Shown in pieces: positions 23,106 to 33,339 of a DNA stretch of 64,000 nucleotides. This DNA comes from Eutreptiella sp. 'Long Island Sound 2002' (taxonomy: Eukaryota; Euglenozoa; Euglenophyceae; Eutreptiales; Eutreptiaceae), in assembly GCA_964036045.1 (NCBI GenBank), contig OZ038379.1:75225992-75289991 (forward strand), written 5' to 3'. Below the pieces are notes generated by a model. That model was not told the origin of the DNA. It did not search any database and saw only the letters and a list, made by a program, of their open reading frames with translations. The translations under genes were made by a program, and so were the position numbers. How positions within the stretch are numbered: position 1 is the stretch's first letter; each line of letters opens with the position of its first letter.

Positions 23106-23362
23106 ATCTGTGAACCTAGCGTGAATTTAGGTGTGAATTTGGGTGCGTGAATTTTAGATTCGACCGAATCTCACCGAATATGTTCAACCATGTGGTTACT
23201 TAAACCCTCTAATTTGCACACATTTGTTGGGTCTCACTTTGGGCGAAGATAGCACGAGAAACGCACACAATGGCACGAAGTTACGAGCAAAACACAGCAA
23301 AAAGTTGTGCAATTCACGGTACCGTAAATCTCCCATTTAAACAGCCAGTTCACGAAGGGTAC

Positions 23363-25241
23363 ATGGGTCCCGGGAGGGGGGCACCTGTTGTGCAGCTGGG
23401 CGCGCCGGGGGGGGGGGGGGGGGCTCTGTGGCGAGGGATGCGCGGCATCTTCGATCGTGCCGGCTGTTGGCACTTGGGTGGGCGGCCGTGCCTGCGTATG
23501 CATCACGCGTGGTGGCTGCCAAATGGTGTCGGTTATGAGGCGCCGGACATCAGCCTCTGTGGGGGGCGGCCGGTCTGTGCGCGGGGGGGCTTCCTGGGGC
23601 GGGCAGCGTCTCCCGCCGGCGCTCCGCCGGGGCGTTATGTCGGGTATACACCGTGAGGCGACGCATCACACCATGGTTAACACAGTGGATGGCCGCTAGT
23701 AATTGGCATGGCGGGGGTGCAACTGTTCCCAAGGCAGTGCTAACCACTGCGCACGCAGCTACCGCCTGTGCGTTGGTGCGGAAGGTCAGGTACCCATGGT
23801 TATCCCCTCCATGGAAGGTCTCCGCAAATCCCACTGCCACATCCAGCCGCATAAAGCAGTCCACGCGGTGACGGTGGAACCATCCTGTCGGGGGGCGCCA
23901 GATCTGCAAGACGTCCGGCGCATCCGCGTTACGGGGCCGTTGCAAGGCTTGCGACACCCTATCAGAGGGCACATGGCCTAGGTCCCGGAGACGCGGGGTG
24001 GTTTGCGCTCCCCCGGCACGCCGTTTTTGGGGCGTGGGCGGGTGTTCATCCCGGGCTGACAATGTCTGTTGCGGGCGGGGGGGCTAGGAGACCCCGCGTT
24101 GTTTGCGTGCCTGCAAGGGCTTGTGCCGGCGGCCGGCGCGGGGTATCCGTGGGTGGCTGGGCCGCAACCTGCCGGCCCTTCTTGCGCCCATGCTGGCGCT
24201 TGTGCGGGGGTTCTTCCTGCGGCATACGTGGGGGGCGAGTCTCGAGAGCAGTCCGGGGTTCCCGTTCCGGCCGGTGCCCCGTGTCCGGTGCATCATAGCG
24301 CAGGCGCCGGGCAGTATCAGGGCTGGGAGACCGGCGCCTGCGCCGGTTTTGGTAGTTTTGCCGCCCCCGGCCTTTCTCGGGGACGGTGTCGGGCGTGCTA
24401 CGGCGGGGGCGGTCATCGTGCCGTGCAGGGGTGCGGTCGTTGCCCCAAGTGGCGGGGGCTCGGTCTCCAGAGGCACATTTGTCCGACCATCGCTCATTGT
24501 ACACCTCAAGTGAGTGGTAGGGCCGGCGGTATGCCGCCCGGTCATCTCTGCCGGGACTCTCATCCCGGCGGTGTTCGTGCGGTCCCCTTCAGGGGGGCGG
24601 GATCGGCGGCGGGCCGGTTCCGGGAGCGGGCGCAGCGCCTTTTCGGGCACTAGGGGACAGCGGTCCTCCTGGGGTTCAGCCGCAAGCATCGGGGCCGCCT
24701 GCTGCGCTGGTGCCGCTTCGCCAACCACACCGGGAACAGGGTCATGTGGCACTCGGGGCGCCCTCTGCGCAGGCCCCTCAGGGGGCGCACGGTTGTCAGC
24801 ACGGCGGTCCAAGCCCGCTATGTGGCCGCGCAGGTAAGCCAGTTCCAAGTCGCGGTGATCTAGGGGCGGCACCACCAGGAGCGGCGAGGGCGGCGGGGGC
24901 GTGCCGGGGCAGCCCGTATCACGGTTCCCGCAGATAGTACGCGGGGTAGGTCGGTTGCGAGTGGACCTCAAGCAGCGGCTGGTGGGGCGTGTGGGGGCTA
25001 TAGGTATACCCGGGGGGGGGGGGTATATCCCGGGGACCCCGCCGGGTGCGGCACAAGCGGGCCTCTGGGGATGGAAGGGCGCTGTGCACAAGGGATGGTA
25101 GGTGCTGCTGGGAACATGTTGCGTCACTAGGCTGCAAAACGACGGCAGAGAGTCATGGTGGGCAGCTCGTGCATGGGCACTACGCTCCCTGACCACCGGG
25201 TCGCCCAGTGCTAAGGCGCCGGCTCCTGCTCTCGCTCCCAC
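23363..25241 (-). pseudogene. LINE ORF1-like basic protein region
   Basis: High to low: a Pro/Ala-rich disordered region (25,241-24,510), an Arg-rich region with RNRRRRRSPSPD-like runs (24,504-24,050), then a folded-looking block (24,062-23,650). That block has DVLQIWRPP and GYLTFRTNAQAVAAC, which could be an RNA-binding (RRM-like) fold. A basic plus RRM-like layout is typical of LINE ORF1 proteins. Strand and composition match the ORF2 at 14.7-18.7 kb, and the only thing between them is the 4.7-kb element, so I read both as one LINE. Frames change twice, and no conserved catalytic motif is present. The RRM reading is by eye only. Confidence 0.4.
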
Positions 25242-26039
25242 GATGGTGGCCTTCGGCGGCCGGCCTTATGGGCCCGCGCATCGGTATACTTACTGCCCAG
25301 CGGCCCTCCACACTGCACCTTGGCAATTCTCGAAGCACCTAGATGGGGGGGGGTACCCTTGGTGCCCTTTGGGGGCGATGCTTGTAGTTTGTAGTTTGTA
25401 GATGCTTGTAGTACCGGGGGGGGAGGTTGGCTGCTATGGGGTCATGTCGTCCGTGGTGTGTCCGGGTCGTTGTTCTAATATCTTCCCTTCGCGGCTCGGT
25501 AGGTTGGCGTGGGGGACCTCCCATTTGAGGGGGCCGGTGTTTGACTGCTCCCGTTAAGGATCTCACCTGTTGTACGCCGCGTCCAGATGTAACTGCTCCA
25601 TACATTTGCACCACTAACGTAGTCCTGCACCGACAAAACTGCTGGTCAAAGCAAAGGGATCCCTTGCAGCGTTAGGGTTTCCCCTAACTTGATGGGCGGT
25701 GCCCCTCCCAGATCACAGCCCCTCTCAAGGTTTGAGCCGAAGTTCGCACCTATGGGAGACGCCCAGATTAGACCCAGTACCACCGCACAGGTCGGTGCCA
25801 CCTGGGCCGCCGGCAACGGACTCCAAGCGTGACCTTCCTTATTGCTTGCGCTCAGGTAGGGCCGAAACGAGCACCGTGGGGCCCTCCATCCCCTGTCCGT
25901 CCCTTCCTCGCCGCGTCGGGGCCTGTCCGTCCATGGGGGTGCCCCGGGGCAGGGCGCTCCTGGTGGATGCATGCACCTCGTTTCAAGGGCACTGACCCCG
26001 GTGTTTGTTGCTTCCTAGTGGGCGGTCGGTGATTAGGGG
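25242..26039. other. Stretch without a recognised gene
   Basis: GC-rich, with a small GTAGTTTGTAGTTTGTAG repeat near 25,384. Frames are overlapping shadows with no motif. Confidence 0.6.
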
Positions 26040-26870
26040 TGGCTGGAGAGGGGCAGCAGCCCCACATGGCCAGGGCATCCCTGTCTGGGGGGAAAGGGAT
26101 TATTGCCCGGGGGGCGGTCGGCGCGGACTGAAGGGCCTGCAAGGAGGCAGCAGCCTCCAAGGCCCGGTCACACGAGCCTCGGTGGACGGGGAGTCCTGCC
26201 AAGGGGGTGGTGGGCGCATCCCGAAGGGCCTGCGGGGAGGCAATAGTTTCCAAGGCCCGGGCACACCGGCCTGGGGAGACGGGGAGCCCTGCCCAGGGGG
26301 TGGTCGGCGCGTCCCGAAGGACTTGCAGGGAGGCATCTGTCTCCAAGGCCCGGGCACACCACTCTGGGGGGACGGGGAGTCTTGCCCAGAGGGTGGTAGG
26401 CGCATTTTGAAGGGCCTGCGGTGAGGCAGCAGTCTCCAAGGCCCGGGCACACCAACCCGAGGGGACGGGCAGTCCTACCCAAGGGGTCGGTGGGTCCTGA
26501 AGGGCCTGCGGGGAGGCACTACTCTCCAAGGCCCGGGCAACAGCTGCCTGGGGGGACGGGGAGTCGTGCCCAAGGGGCGGTTGGCACGTCCTAAAGGGCG
26601 AGTGGGGAGGCAGTAGCCTCCAAGGCCCGGGCACATTAGCCAGGTGGGACGGGGAGTCCCGCCCAGGGGGTGGTCGGCGCGTCCGGAAGGGCGTGTGTGG
26701 AGGCTGTAGTCACCAAGGCCCGGGTACCCCGGTCTAGGGGGACGGGGAGCCCCGCCCAGGGGGTGGTTGTCGCGTTTTGAAGGGCGTGCGGGGAGGCAGC
26801 AGTCTCCTAGGCCTGGGCACACCAGCCTGGGGGGGCGGGGAGCCCTGCCCAGGGGGTGGTCGGTACCAAG
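26040..26870. repeat. 93-bp minisatellite (about 8-9 copies)
   Basis: The marker CAAGGCCCGGG recurs at 26,251, 26,344, 26,437, 26,527, 26,621 and 26,714, with diverged copies near 26,158 and 26,807. Spacing is 93 bp, except 90 and 94 at two steps. On the minus strand most of the array (26,634-25,852) is one open frame repeating a 31-residue unit of the type CARALET-ASPQALRDAPTT. Each copy also contains GACGGGGAG and GGGGGTGGT. Coding is uncertain: 93 is a multiple of three, so an open frame propagates automatically. Confidence 0.9.
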
Positions 26871-27197
26871 GGGGTGTTGTCAGGGGGCGGTTGTCTTCAG
26901 CGGCGCGTACTCGCCGGTCGGGGGGGGGGTGGCCCCACCCAGTTGGCAACCGTTGCTGACACATGCGCTGAGTGGCCACCCTCACCTGTTGTGGCGTCGG
27001 GCCGCCCCACCGGTACGGCCCCGGGCTGGGTCCTCCGGCAAAAAGGACGTATTAACTACCCGCCTCTGCGAGCCTTGTGATTGGATTGCCCCCCACCCCT
27101 AGACTAGCAAAGGTATGCAGCAAGCAGGCACTACCGGAGGTCATAGCCCCAGGGTAGCAGTAGTGGGACTCAACATGAGTCCTCTTAACCAAAACAA
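26871..27197. other. Stretch without a recognised gene
   Basis: GC-rich unique sequence between the minisatellite and the hairpin; only short overlapping frames. Confidence 0.5.
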
Positions 27198-27245
27198 CCC
27201 TAAATTCCGTCGGGGCCTAACTCCCGAACAGTACGGAATTTAGGG
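27198..27245. repeat. Perfect 13-bp stem hairpin
   Basis: CCCTAAATTCCGT (27,198-27,210) pairs exactly with ACGGAATTTAGGG (27,233-27,245) across a 22-nt loop. It sits alone between genes; function unknown. Confidence 0.8.
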
Positions 27246-27249
27246 CCCC

Positions 27250-28020
27250 CTTGGGCAGTTTAAGCCCGCGTGGTGCAGAGAGGCGTAGCTACCATCACTT
27301 ACGTGTGGTCTGCTATACCAGGATAACCGGGCTCGCCTCTACGCGGCCAGTCGGGTCCGCCTCTTGGAGGGCGCACTTAACCGGCCATGGCAGAGCCCAT
27401 TAACCCTTGAAGCATTAGTTATGGCAGTAAACCCTACTTATTGGGTTATTAAATATGTGCACATTTTACGCGCAGACATGCCCCCTCCGGTGGTGCGGTC
27501 TACATTGGGGCTGCCTTTGGGGGCTCGGGTCTTTGACATGGTCCCCCAGCACTCCCTTGTGTTGGTCGGGGGCGTACATTATACAAATACTGCGGTTCAT
27601 TGTTTATACCACTGCATTGCTTCGACAGCTTTGCGCGGCGCAAGGGCGGTGTGCCCGGGAACCGCTCCGCCATCGGGGACACGCCGCCCATTCAGGGGGG
27701 TTGCGGGGAGACACCTCCCCCTCCGGCAGCATCGCTCTAGCCGCGCTTTGGCAGCGAGCCGTGGCAGTCATCAGGGCTACCATTTTGTGTAGACTTTTGG
27801 ACCTGTGCACTATGGCCTCCCCCTGCGGCCGCGGTACCCCCAGGCAAGTCTCTAGGCACCGCGCCAGTGCTAGGGCGGGGGGCCCCACACCCTTCGTACG
27901 GACCCTCCGGGGCCCTCCCCACCAACACACCTGGGCGCCTACCATTAAGAGCCCACACTGGAGCCTCTTCGGTGGCGCATCCTGGCCCGGTTGTCCACGT
28001 GGTCGGCCGCCAATGCGGGG
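27250..28020. other. Stretch without a recognised gene
   Basis: A 142-residue plus-strand frame at 27,364-27,792 has a protein-like first half (ALVMAVNPTYWVIKYV, VVRSTLGLPLGARVFDM) but no recognised domain. The rest is GC-rich with overlapping short frames. Confidence 0.4.
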
Positions 28021-28022
28021 CC

Positions 28023-29121
28023 CTAGAGGCGCGCCGCACGGGCGCTGTCAGCCTGTGAGAGGCAGATGGGCAGACAAAAAATTAGGACGATTGGAGGGCC
28101 CGTGCCACATTTTTCGACCATTGGACTCGCCTTCTTCACATCACCTATACCAAATGTCGTAAATTTAGGCAAGAGCACATTCAAGACAGGGATGGTTACT
28201 TCCACAACATTTCGGAGGGTGATACTATCACATTCAACTCGGTGAATCAACCTTTTCAAAGGGGACAACCATTCATGCACATTTCGAAGTGTGCACCCTG
28301 ACACTAGAGGCACACTTGCAACGCATTGACATACCCTCTTGTACTTGAACCACTGATCTGCCTTGCTGCGGCAGTCGCAGACGTGGGGCACGGCCCCCTT
28401 CTTCGCGGCCTTCCGCACCTTGACGTGGTACAGCTGCACGGTGGTCAAGTAGAAGTTCTTGCCCGCGTCCAAACCATTCGGCAGCTTCTTCTGCTTCTTG
28501 GCCCTGTGCTCCACCCACCCGCACCAGTACCCCGCTGTGCAGGAAAGAATGCAATCAAGAGAAGGGAAGCATGGGCAGCGGAAGCAAGAGACAATGTCGA
28601 GTAAGCACGTGGCGGACAAAACCAACGAGTGAAACGAACCTTACATGTTGCGGGCACATACACATCTGCGCTTTCAGCTGGAAAACAACGAAGCTCATCC
28701 GACCGGCGTCCTTCGGCTTCCAATTCTCCAACGACCCATCAACTTTCAGCCACTGCTTGCAGTTGCTGGGGTACAGTGGGGTGGTCATTTTGTGAGAAGA
28801 GGGCCTCAGGGGCAACCGGGACGACGAATAGAACGCGGCAAACGAAGCAAACGTACCTCCAGAAGCACATACGGAAGCAGCAGAGCGGAACGCGGAAAAC
28901 GCGGCCGGCAGGCGGCACCTGTACAACGCTCAGAACGATGGAAGCAGAGGCAGAGGCAACATGCAAAGTGCTTCTCTCCTTGAAAATGGATAAACCGCAT
29001 CAAAACTCATGCACGAGGGAGTCGGGCCACCTCAGAAACCCCCGGAAGCGTCGTAAAAGCAAGGCCGTCTCTCCCGTCCCTTAGAAGCGCCCAATTCGTC
29101 ATCTACGGCGTAGACAAAGGA
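28023..29121 (-). pseudogene. piggyBac-like element 5' part, copy P6
   Basis: The right end reads GTAGACAAAGGAA|TA, the same terminus as the 31.1-38.9 kb and 32.7-34.7 kb elements (end at 29,121). Reading leftward, a 5' leader with CAAGGAGAGAAGCAC (shared with P3) is followed by exon 1 from ATG at 28,788 (TTPLYPSNCKQW ... FVVFQLKAQM). An intron follows (donor GTATGT at 28,661, acceptor CAG ending at 28,535), then exon 2 (GYWCGWVEHR ... FYLTTVQLYHVKV ... VCDCRSKADQWFKYKRVC). The exon/intron order and phase are identical to P3 and P5. Nothing matching the transposase core follows, so it is a 5' fragment. The N-terminal domain is of unknown function. Confidence 0.65.
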
Positions 29122-29183
29122 ATATATCACACACATATGCCCCTCAAACACCCCTAGAGCAGTGGGGGTGAGGGGGGTTCTGT

Positions 29184-29390
29184 TTAGATACCCCACTTTT
29201 TGGCATGTTTGCGGATCATTGGCAGCCACCAGTTTTTTGAGTAGTTCATGGCCGTCATTAACGTCTCTACCTCCCGAACATTGTCTGCTGCGGCCTTCCT
29301 TGACAGCCTATAATGTGCACATCCTTTCAGTTCATTAGGGATGTAGGAGGTGATCAATATGCGTGCGTCGGGGGCGTGTGGGGCGATCAT
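29184..29390 (-). pseudogene. Short ORF, possible RT C-terminal fragment
   Basis: 68 residues with protein-like character (LTSRKAAADNVREV-type helix, then SKNWWLPMIRKHAKKWG). It might be the C-terminal thumb region of a reverse transcriptase copy like the one at 30.3 kb, in the opposite orientation, but I cannot show it. Confidence 0.2.
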
Positions 29391-29399
29391 CTGTCGTAG

Positions 29400-30289
29400 T
29401 GACGACGGATGGGGGGCACCTGGGTTTGTTGACCATGCTGGGGGTGTTTCTAGTTAGAACTCAATTTCCGGAACACCCACCTAACCTCAATTTTGCGGCA
29501 AACCACCTAAAAAAAAGTGGATTCGGCACCCTCAAAAAATCCCGATCCCCTTTCTTTCCCCACACAACCCGCATCGTAGGGGTTTTTTTGCCGAGAAATG
29601 GAGGAACATTTTTCAGTTTTCCTCCATCCCAACGGAGTATCGGCATGGGCCTTACAAGAGAAGGCTCAAAAATTGTTTCAGGGGTTGGTCCTTGGTGAGG
29701 CCAAGTATGTCCCTCCGCCACATGCACCATTGCATGTCCATGAACGCCCTGGAGCAAGGGCTTTTGGGACTGGAGGCAGCCAAGGCCTCGGACATTGATG
29801 ACTTTGTCCACAGGAGCTTATTCCTGACCCAATTGTATATACAGCGACACCAAAATATCTTGTTGTCAAGCATTACGACTCGGATGGGCAGACAGGACCC
29901 TGTGGTGGTGTAGAAAAATGAGAAAGAGGCTGGGTGTCAGCCGCAAGAAGTACCTCATATCCAGAAAGTCTGCAGACCCCCCGTATCCGTGTTCGCCGGC
30001 CGAGGCTGCCCGGCTCCAGGTAACACAAAAGGTGAATACCAGCCACGTGTGGGAGGCATTCCGTGCGATCTGCCTTTACCTCGACCCACACACACTCTGG
30101 GCATTTGTCACCCTCTCAAAGTAGGGACGAATTCGGCTGTGTTCCTGGTTGTCCGCAACGCTACCACGCCCCCCTGAATGGTTTAGAGTGTATTGGCTGA
30201 TGCCGGGTGTTGCTTTGTCCATTGCACCCATTGAGGTGTCCCAACCGGACACCAATCTCCCACTTCCATAAATGCCTATATTTCAGGAC
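29400..30289 (+). other. Region upstream of the RT, possible N-terminal remnants
   Basis: Plus-strand frames with protein-like pieces occur (ASDIDDFVHRSLFLTQLYI near 29,790; RKYLISRKSADPPYPCS near 29,950), separated by stops. They could be the 5' part of the RT gene at 30,290, but no motif proves it. Confidence 0.3.
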
Positions 30290-31098
30290 CGTCTTGCTCA
30301 ATTGTACCATCAGCAGCGGCCCCCGCCAGTCTGTGAATCATGTCACGCACTTGTTTTTCAACATCCTGTTACACCAGACTTGGTAATGGACCCGTGCCCC
30401 TCGCCAGGGTTTCAGTTCCTCTACAAATATAAAAGTGTGTAGCACCCGTCCCCTCAAGCCCGACGAAAAACAAAGTTCCGCGAGGTCATTACATACGCCG
30501 GACACCCATACCCACGTGTGGGTAAAATGATGGGCCGTTGCCTAACCAGGTTGTGGAAACTGGTCATACAACACCTGGTCCCTCGGGAAATGCTAAAAAT
30601 GAGTGACCTCATGGAGTTTGTCCGTGGCTTGGTGAAGCGACAGAAAAGGGTGCGCCGAGATGAACAAGAGCTCTGGATGGAACTTGACCTGGTGGAGATG
30701 TTCCCTAACATCCCCAGGAACGAAGTAGAGAGTGCACTGGTGTTTCTACATAAAAGATTAATGCAAGCTATGGGGAAGACAGACCAGCTGAATTTCTTTA
30801 TTGCAAAAGGAGGGGTACAACGACTGGATAACGGTGTGCAGGGAGACGGGGCATCTTTCATGTATTTTACGTTCCACGATGTCCTGCCATACACACTTTT
30901 TGACACCGTGTTTAATACCCTCTTCTGCGCTTTCAGATCTGCATTTACGTAGGTCACAGGAACCCCTATTGGTGGCTCGTTGACCACACAGATTGCATCT
31001 CTGGTGTTGATTGCACGGGGACTGCAGTCAAATTCAACCACCCGTCTGAGGGAAATGGGCTGGGACTGGATTAGGTACGGGGGCAATTTCTTGATCCA
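30290..31098 (+). pseudogene. Reverse transcriptase, 5' part (split by insertion)
   Basis: The frame runs from a CESCHALVFQHP segment through motif A (WMELDLVEMFPNIPR, near 30,690) and motif B (VTGTPIGGSLTTQIASLV, near 30,955) to the catalytic palm motif C position (RYGGNFLIH, near 31,080). Two TAG codons interrupt it, at 30,440-30,442 and 30,950-30,952. The latter sits where RTs usually have Gln three residues before the motif-B Gly. Motif C has GGN where Asp-Asp or Asp-Asn is expected. The layout is closest to Penelope-like and related algal RTs. The gene is cut at the TA of CATATG by the 31,101-38,881 element and resumes in frame at 38,884. Confidence 0.65.
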
Positions 31099-31339
31099 TA
31101 TTCCTTTGTCTACCATCTGTAGGTTTCTAGCCGGAGGCGCGCTTTTGCGGCCAACGGTGTTGCAGGTAAGGTTTTGAAAACGCGTAGAGCGCGCACAACG
31201 CGTACAACACGTACAGACCAAGTAACACGCACAGAACGCATAGCACGCCGAACACACGCCTCCAGAGGCACGTGAAGAATTGAAATACCGGAACGCGCAG
31301 AACGCGCAGAACGTCGCTTTGCACACGGGCACACATCGA

Positions 31340-31470
31340 GGAGGGGCCGCGTCCTCACAGTTGGGTATCCAGCCTACGCGGTTGTCCCCCAGGGTTTGCA
31401 CTCCCATGGGTAGGGATAGCAGAGGCTCCGCCTCCATGATCGTCTCGTTCAAGCCCCCCATTCCACCACA
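31340..31470 (-). other. Conserved block downstream of piggyBac-like transposase (P4)
   Basis: Directly after the TAG of the transposase the same frame stays open for about 45 codons (NETIMEAEPLLSLPMG...). It then meets an intron-like stretch with CGCGTTCTGCGCG motifs. The block is shared with P5 and P1. Nucleotide identity to P5 is visibly higher here than in the transposase itself. Confidence 0.65.
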
Positions 31471-32735
31471 CTACTCCTCATCCTCCTCATCCTCCTCGTC
31501 CTCCTCATCCTCCTCATCCTCCTCGTCCTCCTCATCCTCCTCATCCTCCTCACCCTCCTCGTCGTCCTCGTCCTCCTCGTCCTCCTCGTCCTCCCCGTCC
31601 TCTTGGTCCTCCTCATGGTCCTCCTCCCACACCTCCTCGTCCTCCTCGTCTACCTCCATGTCCCGTGCGCCTTGCACACCTCCATAACCATGTCCTGGTG
31701 CAAAGCACAACACGTGGAACGCCTTTCCACAACCGGTACATTCATAACCGGTTCTTCCCCTCTTGCAAAAGTGGCACACACCCCGCCGTTGTGTCGCCAC
31801 CGGCACGTGCAACTCTTGTCGGAGGGGGTGGGCAAAGTACCGCCGCCGCAACACTTGCCATTGCCACTCCCACATACTAGTGGTCTCCTTGCAAAGTCCC
31901 AATTGCCGGCAAGTTGCGAACACATTCGCAACCGCATACCGGAGCACGAACGCACGCACCGCGTGGGCCCATGTCATTTGGCGGCCAACCTGCCTCATCT
32001 GCAAGGCCATCTGGTTCACACCATTGACACCGCGCGACAGTGTGCCGTACGCCGCCACCACGGGGTGCACTTCGCGCCCGCTTCGCCGGTGAGGTGGTCC
32101 CTTTCGGGCAAACCACACATTCGCCAACATCGGCACAACGCGGGGGGGTTTGTGCCCAACCTTCGGATTCTTGTACACGCACAAACTGTACTTGAATTCC
32201 GTAACAGTGCACACCGCCGTCTTCCCATCCTGCACCTGCTCCCCAGCCCATGTCACGCCGTACGTGGACCTCTTCGTCATCATGAGGAATGCCCGCTTGT
32301 TGGTGGCCAATTCCTTTGCGAGGCCGTGGGACCCGAAAAAGGAGTCGGCACATAGCACCGTCCCCTCGGGTAGCAATGATGCCCACAACTTCATGATGTT
32401 TTTGGCATCAAAGTTTCCCGCCGCAGTGCCGTAGCGGCGTAGCCTGTACACCGGTACACCGGTGTACAAAGACATGTCCACCCCATACCCCCATGTTGCG
32501 TCCGCCAGGCAATACAACTTTATCCCGGTTGGGTGCGGTTTCCGGGCAATGAACATTTTCAAGGGGCCCGCTAGCATCCCCTTGTGGGGCACCACGGACT
32601 CATCGCCGCACGCCCCACCCCCCATGCACCACGCTCCCGCCCATTGGCCATTGCAGTTTTCCAGCAGCGAGACCACATCGGTACGTAGCAACCGTTGCAG
32701 CAAGTAATATTGGCAACGCGTCAGCATGTCTGCCA
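31471..32735 (-). CDS. piggyBac-like transposase, catalytic core and Cys-rich domain (P4)
   Basis: This is the downstream part of the split gene whose upstream exons are at 38,292-34,653. It has the first catalytic Asp in CGDESVVPHKG, then IKLYCLADATWGYGVDMSLYTG, the second Asp in LCADSFFGSHGL, the KNPKVGHKPPRVVPM strand, and the RGVNGVNQMALQM segment matching GVDxxDQ. Next come a C-terminal zinc-binding domain (CHFCKRG...CTGCGKAFHVLCF) and a long Asp/Glu tail ending at a TAG. These are the piggyBac (DDE_Tnp_1_7) hallmarks. The third catalytic Asp is Asn here (codon 32,025-32,023), while P1 and P5 keep Asp, so this copy is probably inactive. The second Asp of GVDxxDQ is Asn in all three copies. 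The acidic tail is encoded by a near-perfect GAG/GAT triplet repeat (31,474-31,640). Confidence 0.85.
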
Positions 32736-33339
32736 TATTCCTTTGTCTATGGCTCTCGGGAGCCGAATTTGTCGTGCATGTCTCCGTTGAGGTTTGGTTG
32801 GCTCTAGGGGTTTTTGAGGGCGAGGAACGCACCGGAATTGTCCGTTTTTTGTAATTTCATCATTTTTGGGTGTAGAGCCACTTTGCTGACCGTGGCTCCA
32901 CTGTCATACGGGTCCTACATGTCCTCCATGACCCCGTACAAGTAGGTAACAACGTCGCGCGTGTCCCGCGCGTGCCGCGCGCTTCCTACGTCCGGCTCCA
33001 CAACTGTCCCCGGCGCCAATTACTTTGTGAAGTATGTTTTACGTGTTTTGCAGCACTTGTGCACGCCTTGCAATGCATGTGTGAGGGAGAACTGCGTGTA
33101 CATGTCCAAGTCGCGTCAGTTACGCCCTGAGCGTGACACCGCCGTGGCCCACAGGGGGCCTTCGGAGAGCTGCGTGTACATGTCCAAGTCGCGTCAGTTA
33201 CGCCCTGAGAGGGCTTGCTCTGCGGGTGGTGCGTGGTGGCTCTGCTCTTGTCCCCAGGGCCAAATTGCCTGTTCTGCGCGTTCTCAGTGTTCCCCAGCAC
33301 CTGTGCAGGATTCTTGTTTCGTTGCTCAGCACTAGGTGC

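Larger units (their letters stand above)
18669..23362. mobile_element. 4.7-kb TIR element inserted in the LINE
   Basis: The left end GTACCCTTGGTGAAC (18,669) and right end GTTCACGAAGGGTAC (to 23,362) are inverted repeats with 14 of 15 bases matching. Both are followed inward by ATTCACGTGAA or TTCGTACGAA clusters. Sequence outside both ends is GC-rich minus-strand LINE-like coding. Inside are two minus-strand broken genes, transposase-like (20.7-19.0 kb) and 2OG-dioxygenase-like (23.0-21.5 kb), with a third palindrome cluster between them at 20,968-21,130. I could not define a target duplication, and two adjacent elements sharing this cluster are an alternative. Another terminus of the family lies at 7,113. 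Confidence 0.6.

Noticed and set aside
31474-31640. Plus-strand poly-Ser ORF (31,280-31,687)
   Set aside because: It is the antisense of the Asp/Glu-rich tail of the piggyBac-like transposase.
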